From NCBI GenBank assembly GCA_017509065.1, contig JAFWQM010000190.1, positions 1-16,677 on the forward strand: a stretch of DNA of 16,677 nt. Reading direction: 5' to 3'. The position numbers and the translations under genes were made by a program. Shown piece after piece: positions 13,705-16,677 of the stretch (position 1 is the first letter of the stretch; every line of letters starts with the position of its first letter). Under the pieces are notes generated by a model. It did not search any database, was not told where the DNA came from, and worked only from the letters and a program-made list of their open reading frames with translations. This DNA is from Clostridia bacterium. GTDB lineage: Bacteria; Bacillota_A; Clostridia; Christensenellales; Aristaeellaceae.

Positions 13705-14838
13705 TTACATTGGCAATGAGAAATGGTTCCATAGCAGCCACCACGGCGGGCTGACTTTGACAGGCGATCTCGCCGGGGAGGGAGGAGCCTTCGATGGGGG
13801 CGGCGCGGGTGTCGGCGTCAGCGGCGGGGAGGGCGCGGGAATTGTCTTGCCGGGTACAGGCGTCACGTCGTTATCGAGATCGCTCACATGCATCGTTTGC
13901 ACTTCGATCTCCTGCTGTTCATCCGCATTCTGCTCAAGCTCTGAAAGGTCCACTTCCGTTGCGTGCTTCGACCACTGACGCCAGTTGTCGTACACATCCC
14001 ATACGCGCATATCGTTGGGATCCAGGAAGGCCACCATGCCGTCGTCCAGATCCACCAGATTCAGCCTGATGGTGCCGGGGTCTTCCGGCCATTCCTCGTC
14101 GAATATCTCATAGCGGTCAACCGCGCGATGGATGCGCAGACCGGGAAATTTTCTGATGTCGGACAGCAGTGTGGTGTTGCCGAGATTCGCGCCGTGAAAA
14201 CCCCAGTTGATATACAGCTTATTATAAGCTACGCCGGAGCACTGGATAAAGCGCACCCGGTCGTTCTTGATGGAATAAACCATGGCGCTGTGCTGATGAA
14301 ACCCTTTTTCATCCGTGTATTCCACCCGGATGATGTCGCCCACGCGCAGCCCATTGGCCTCCCACACGGAATTGTACTGCCGCCATTTGCCGTGGGGATT
14401 CACTTCGCCGGATAACAGATAACCCAGGAACTGACAAAAGCCGAAGCATTCTCCCCAGCCGAAGGCATTGGGCATGCCGCTTTGCACCGTGTTGCAATCC
14501 CACCGACAGCCGAACCATCCGCGATTATAGAAATAGTCTTCCCCTTTTTGTTCCGCTATAAGCTGCGAGGACTGCGTCCAGCCCTTCTTGTTTTCATACG
14601 CATGAAAATTTTGCATCACATCCGGTTTGGTTACCCAGTACCAGCCGTCGTTCAGATCATAGGCTTCCAGGATGGCGTCCAGGTTTTCCGTGGTATAAAC
14701 ACCCCGAAACCGCGTATCGACAAATCGGAATTCTTCGGGGGGTTCATAAAAATATTCTTCTGTTATACCCTCCGGCAGACATCCCAGCAGAAGCAAGGCT
14801 GCCAGGGCCGCTGAAATCCATTTTCGTATCATTGTCAA
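13705..14838 (-). CDS. Exported (probable lipoprotein) protein with possible cysteine-peptidase core and proline-rich tail
   Basis: A 377-residue protein. The N-terminus has a signal peptide ending 'ALLLLGC', so Cys20 may be lipidated. Residues about 40-240 form a globular domain with 'GWGECFGFCQFLGYLLSG' (Cys131, Cys135), then 'VGDIIRVEYTDEKGFHQHSAMVYSI' (His183) and 'FIQCSGVAYNKLYINWGFH'. A helix-borne cysteine followed by a strand-borne histidine in a 'GD-hydrophobic...H-x-x-x-V' setting recalls NlpC/P60 or CHAP papain-like folds, but I cannot assign a family, and the catalysis is inference. A Pro/Thr/Ser-rich tail (326-366) ends in an aromatic patch 'PPWWLLW'. The start is uncertain: a TTG at 14838 has GAGG at a 7-base gap, while an ATG at 14832 is 13 bases away. 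A strong terminator follows. Confidence 0.75.
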   Translation of the reverse strand: MTMIRKWISAALAALLLLGCLPEGITEEYFYEPPEEFRFVDTRFRGVYTTENLDAILEAYDLNDGWYWVTKPDVMQNFHAYENKKGWTQSSQLIAEQKGEDYFYNRGWFGCRWDCNTVQSGMPNAFGWGECFGFCQFLGYLLSGEVNPHGKWRQYNSVWEANGLRVGDIIRVEYTDEKGFHQHSAMVYSIKNDRVRFIQCSGVAYNKLYINWGFHGANLGNTTLLSDIRKFPGLRIHRAVDRYEIFDEEWPEDPGTIRLNLVDLDDGMVAFLDPNDMRVWDVYDNWRQWSKHATEVDLSELEQNADEQQEIEVQTMHVSDLDNDVTPVPGKTIPAPSPPLTPTPAPPPSKAPPSPARSPVKVSPPWWLLWNHFSLPM

Positions 14839-14897
14839 TTTTTTACCTCATCCGCATAAACGATAGTATCAGATGAAAGGGTATAACCCCCTTTTTT

Positions 14898-14926
14898 ATT
14901 GTAACACAAAAAACGGAAAAACGGAA
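14898..14926 (-). promoter_or_regulatory. Possible promoter of the proline-tailed protein gene
   Basis: On the minus strand an extended -10, TGTTACAAT (TACAAT at 14898-14903), lies 17 bases from a poor -35, TTCCGT (14921-14926). It leaves a 59-base leader. Confidence 0.45.
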
Positions 14927-14972
14927 TATATGTTGATAAATATTTTACAATCCTGCAACATTTTTTGTTTCC

Positions 14973-15058
14973 ATTCAGGTATTGAGGCCAGTTACAGGAG
15001 GTTACGATGGGGCCGCGGAGGCCCCAGCGTTCCTTCTCTGGAAGATTTATACCTGAAT
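14973..15058. repeat. Nested inverted repeat in the AT-rich spacer
   Basis: ATTCAGGTAT (14973-14982) pairs perfectly with ATACCTGAAT (15049-15058). Inside lie CCAG (14988-14991)/CTGG (15038-15041) and GGGGCC-GCGGA-GGCCCC (15009-15025). The 86-base element is GC-rich within an AT-rich spacer. It could be a small structured RNA or a miniature repeat; I do not recognise it. It also contains AGGAGG followed by an ATG at 15007 that opens 17 codons (MGPRRPQRSFSGRFIPE). Confidence 0.6.
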
Positions 15059-15060
15059 AG

Positions 15061-15500
15061 TAACCATTTTTTGCCGGATGCTGTTTCAAGCAAAGCAGCG
15101 GTGCCTATGGCGCGGAGTTTAACGACGCTGATGATGGGAAACAGAACCATGGAAAAAGCAATTACTGTTTGCATATATATTGATGAAAACTTATAAAAAT
15201 TATATAATTCAAAGAAGGAAAATTTAACCAACTTTACCATTTACAAGGCGCAAAGCAGATGCTTATTCCGGAATGGAGGCGATTCTCTGTCCGATCTATG
15301 AACCGGAAAGTTTCTTTCCAAAGATTGTTTTCTAATTATCTGCGATTGCTCAGGTTACTGACCAAGGCTTTATTTGCGGCATTTTTGTCAACTTTTTAAA
15401 TAAACGAGAAATAAAAAATCATCCTGTCCTGTCGCGATATCTGAATAAAAGATGATGCTTAGTCATTCAGAGAGCATCAGTTGTATTCTCCTGCGCCTGT
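15061..15500. other. AT-rich spacer without a recognisable gene
   Basis: Short frames exist on both strands of this stretch, but none has a convincing ribosome binding site together with a protein-like composition. It may be decayed coding sequence. An imperfect dyad GATGCT/AGCATC (about 15454-15478) is the only other structure noted. Confidence 0.5.
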
Positions 15501-15521
15501 TACCCCCATCCGTTGGGGGTA
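15501..15521. repeat. GC-rich hairpin upstream of the exported-protein promoter
   Basis: TACCCCC (15501-15507) and GGGGGTA (15515-15521) form a perfect 7-bp stem with loop ATCCGTT, followed by CGGTTTTCC. It is 53 bases upstream of the -35 box of the next gene. It could be a weak terminator isolating that gene, or a protein-binding site. Confidence 0.6.
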
Positions 15522-15574
15522 CGGTTTTCCTTTGTTACATAAGGATTATCGGATTGTTTTATTATTCAAATATA

Positions 15575-15604
15575 TTGACATCCTGATTATGTTTGCTGTA
15601 TAAT
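15575..15604 (+). promoter_or_regulatory. Sigma-A promoter of the exported-protein gene
   Basis: Consensus TTGACA (15575-15580) and TATAAT (15599-15604) are 18 bases apart, leaving about 50 bases of leader before the start at 15661. Confidence 0.88.
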
Positions 15605-15660
15605 AAATAGGCTTTTAAAGGGGTATATTGCTCTGAAACAAGCGAAAGGAGAGGCAAGAG

Positions 15661-16401
15661 ATGAAGAAGCTTATTACGTTGGTTCTGACCCTCGCTTTAC
15701 TGTTAACCAGCGTTGCAGTTATTGCGGATACCAATCCTATTCCCAACATCAACACATTTGCCAAGATGAGGGTAAGCTGCAACGATAGGGGTTATTCATT
15801 TCGTTTTGACAGGCCTGTTGACCGTCTGCTTGTCAATTGGACCGACGGAACCGGGCTTCAGGAACTTCTTATTGATGAAAACCTGAGGGCTTACGCTTTC
15901 CGTGGAAACCATAAATATCTGGCTGGAATTGAAGAGCATTATTCCAGCAGTAAATCCGTGATTGAAAAATACCGTGGGGAAACGCTGAGCGAGCATATCG
16001 AGCTCGATCCTGTCACCGGCCTGGAAATTGTTAGAGAAACCAGGACCTATGTGAGGATTCAGGCACTGAAATATAACAACAAAATGGAAGAAAACATTGC
16101 GAAGTTCAGAGAACGGTATAAGAACTATGAAATCGAAATCATCGAGCCCCAGTTGTTGATTGAGGGGCATATTGACGAAAACGGAGAATTCGTTAAATCG
16201 CCGGTGGTGGACGAAAATGGCAATTATGTCTATACTGACGGCGAGATGAGAGCTTATTCCGTAAAGACAAAATATTATAAAACCAATATCGCCACCCCCG
16301 ATCAGATCGCTTTTATCACGCTGCAGGATGACGAATGGGTTGTGTACTACAACCGTTCGGGTATGATCGTAGGCGTCGAACACTATGAGAATCAATTCTG
16401 A
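15661..16401 (+). CDS. Exported protein of unknown function
   Basis: A 246-residue protein whose signal peptide (1-22, 'MKKLITLVLTLALLL', cleavage near 'VIA-DT') sends it across the membrane. There is no lipobox, LPXTG or second membrane segment, so it is probably released or loosely wall-bound. The mature part is charged and mixed alpha/beta, with a long charged helix near 135-165 and 'DENG' turns in 'GHIDENGEFVKSPVVDENGNY'. I recognise no domain or catalytic motif. AAAGGAGAGG precedes the ATG by 6 bases, and a near-consensus promoter and a clear terminator make it a single-gene unit. Its base composition is visibly more AT-rich than the sugar cluster, matching the spacer before it, so this end of the window may have a separate origin. 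Confidence 0.88.
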   Translation: MKKLITLVLTLALLLTSVAVIADTNPIPNINTFAKMRVSCNDRGYSFRFDRPVDRLLVNWTDGTGLQELLIDENLRAYAFRGNHKYLAGIEEHYSSSKSVIEKYRGETLSEHIELDPVTGLEIVRETRTYVRIQALKYNNKMEENIAKFRERYKNYEIEIIEPQLLIEGHIDENGEFVKSPVVDENGNYVYTDGEMRAYSVKTKYYKTNIATPDQIAFITLQDDEWVVYYNRSGMIVGVEHYENQF

Positions 16402-16451
16402 TTCCTCTGAATTTCGGACAAGATAAAGGCTGTTTAAACAGTATTAAGAGG

Positions 16452-16479
16452 CCATAGCGGGAAACTGCTATGGTTTTTT
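16452..16479 (+). terminator. Rho-independent terminator of the exported-protein gene
   Basis: CCATAGC (16452-16458) pairs with GCTATGG (16467-16473), followed directly by TTTTTT. It is about 50 bases after the stop at 16401. Confidence 0.88.
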
Positions 16480-16622
16480 GCATCTGTCGAGTTAGTAAGA
16501 AATCCTTATCGGAATCCAGGATTCGAGGCTGACTGTGATTATTGCTCGCCCAACTAAATCATGAATTATCTGCGGGCGATAAATCGGTCCATCCTGCGTC
16601 ACTCAACCTTGAAATATCCTTC

Positions 16623-16675
16623 GGCCCTGGGCTGCCGCCCGGCCTCCGCTAAAAACAATCCACCGGATTGTTTTT
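16623..16675. repeat. Start of another hairpin block at the window edge
   Basis: GGCC (16623-16626)/GGCC (16641-16644) with inner GGGC (16629-16632)/GCCC (16637-16640) is followed by a perfect 11-bp stem AAAAACAATCC (16651-16661)-ACC-GGATTGTTTTT (16665-16675). The style, perfect arms with a 3-base loop, matches the blocks at 1-165 and 11149-11565. It is cut by the end of the window. Confidence 0.75.
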
Positions 16676-16677
16676 CG

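Noticed and set aside
14873..15240. Small open frames on both strands of the spacer
   Set aside because: Different frames overlap each other, none has a good ribosome binding site at its start, and no domain is visible.

Overview
The window reads as chromosomal DNA from an uncultured, plant-glycan-using Firmicute of class Clostridia. The reasons are strong AGGAGG-type ribosome binding sites, sigma-A promoters with extended -10 boxes, a DUF6809-like small gene, a GPH-type sugar carrier, an AraC regulator, a PdaC-like deacetylase and a 'TPTP' proline tail on an exported protein. A rumen or gut member of the Christensenellales/Aristaeellaceae type would fit, but that rank is a guess.

Layout. 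Positions 1-165 hold a run of four stacked inverted repeats, followed by a small plus-strand DUF6809-like gene (315-575). From 510 to 11104 everything is on the minus strand and forms one glycoside-utilisation cluster. In transcription order it is an AraC regulator (10265-11104), a 5'-truncated GPH/MFS sugar carrier (8976-10130), a GH2 beta-glycosidase, a xylose-isomerase-like TIM-barrel protein, a GH78 alpha-L-rhamnosidase, a GH43 enzyme with discoidin and FN3 domains, and a GH1 beta-glucosidase. Junctions from the carrier onward are very tight (8-bp overlap, ATGA overlap, gaps of 2, 3 and 13 nt), so the enzymes are translated as an operon. No enzyme has a signal peptide. The picture is uptake of a small rhamnose-containing glycoside or oligosaccharide and its dismantling in the cytoplasm.

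The regulator/carrier junction is damaged. The carrier lacks its first two or so membrane helices, and a 21-bp tandem repeat with one inverted copy sits where they should be. Upstream of the regulator, 11105-11610 is a non-coding block dense in perfect hairpins, including a 126-bp segment that folds as a four-way junction. The regulator itself may start late.

The right half holds single genes with their own signals: a small MerR-type regulator with an unknown C-terminal domain (promoter and terminator visible), an exported PdaC-like peptidoglycan deacetylase (promoter visible), an exported protein with a possible cysteine-peptidase core and proline-rich tail (strong terminator), an 820-bp AT-rich spacer with no convincing conserved gene, and a plus-strand exported protein of unknown function with promoter and terminator. 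The window ends in the first hairpins of what looks like another repeat block.

The most interesting unexplained signals are the hairpin blocks with 3-nt loops at 1-165, 11149-11565 and 16623-16675, the four-way junction at 11300-11425, and the 21-bp repeat at 10158-10259, which on the minus strand reads as seven-residue KRE-containing peptide repeats.
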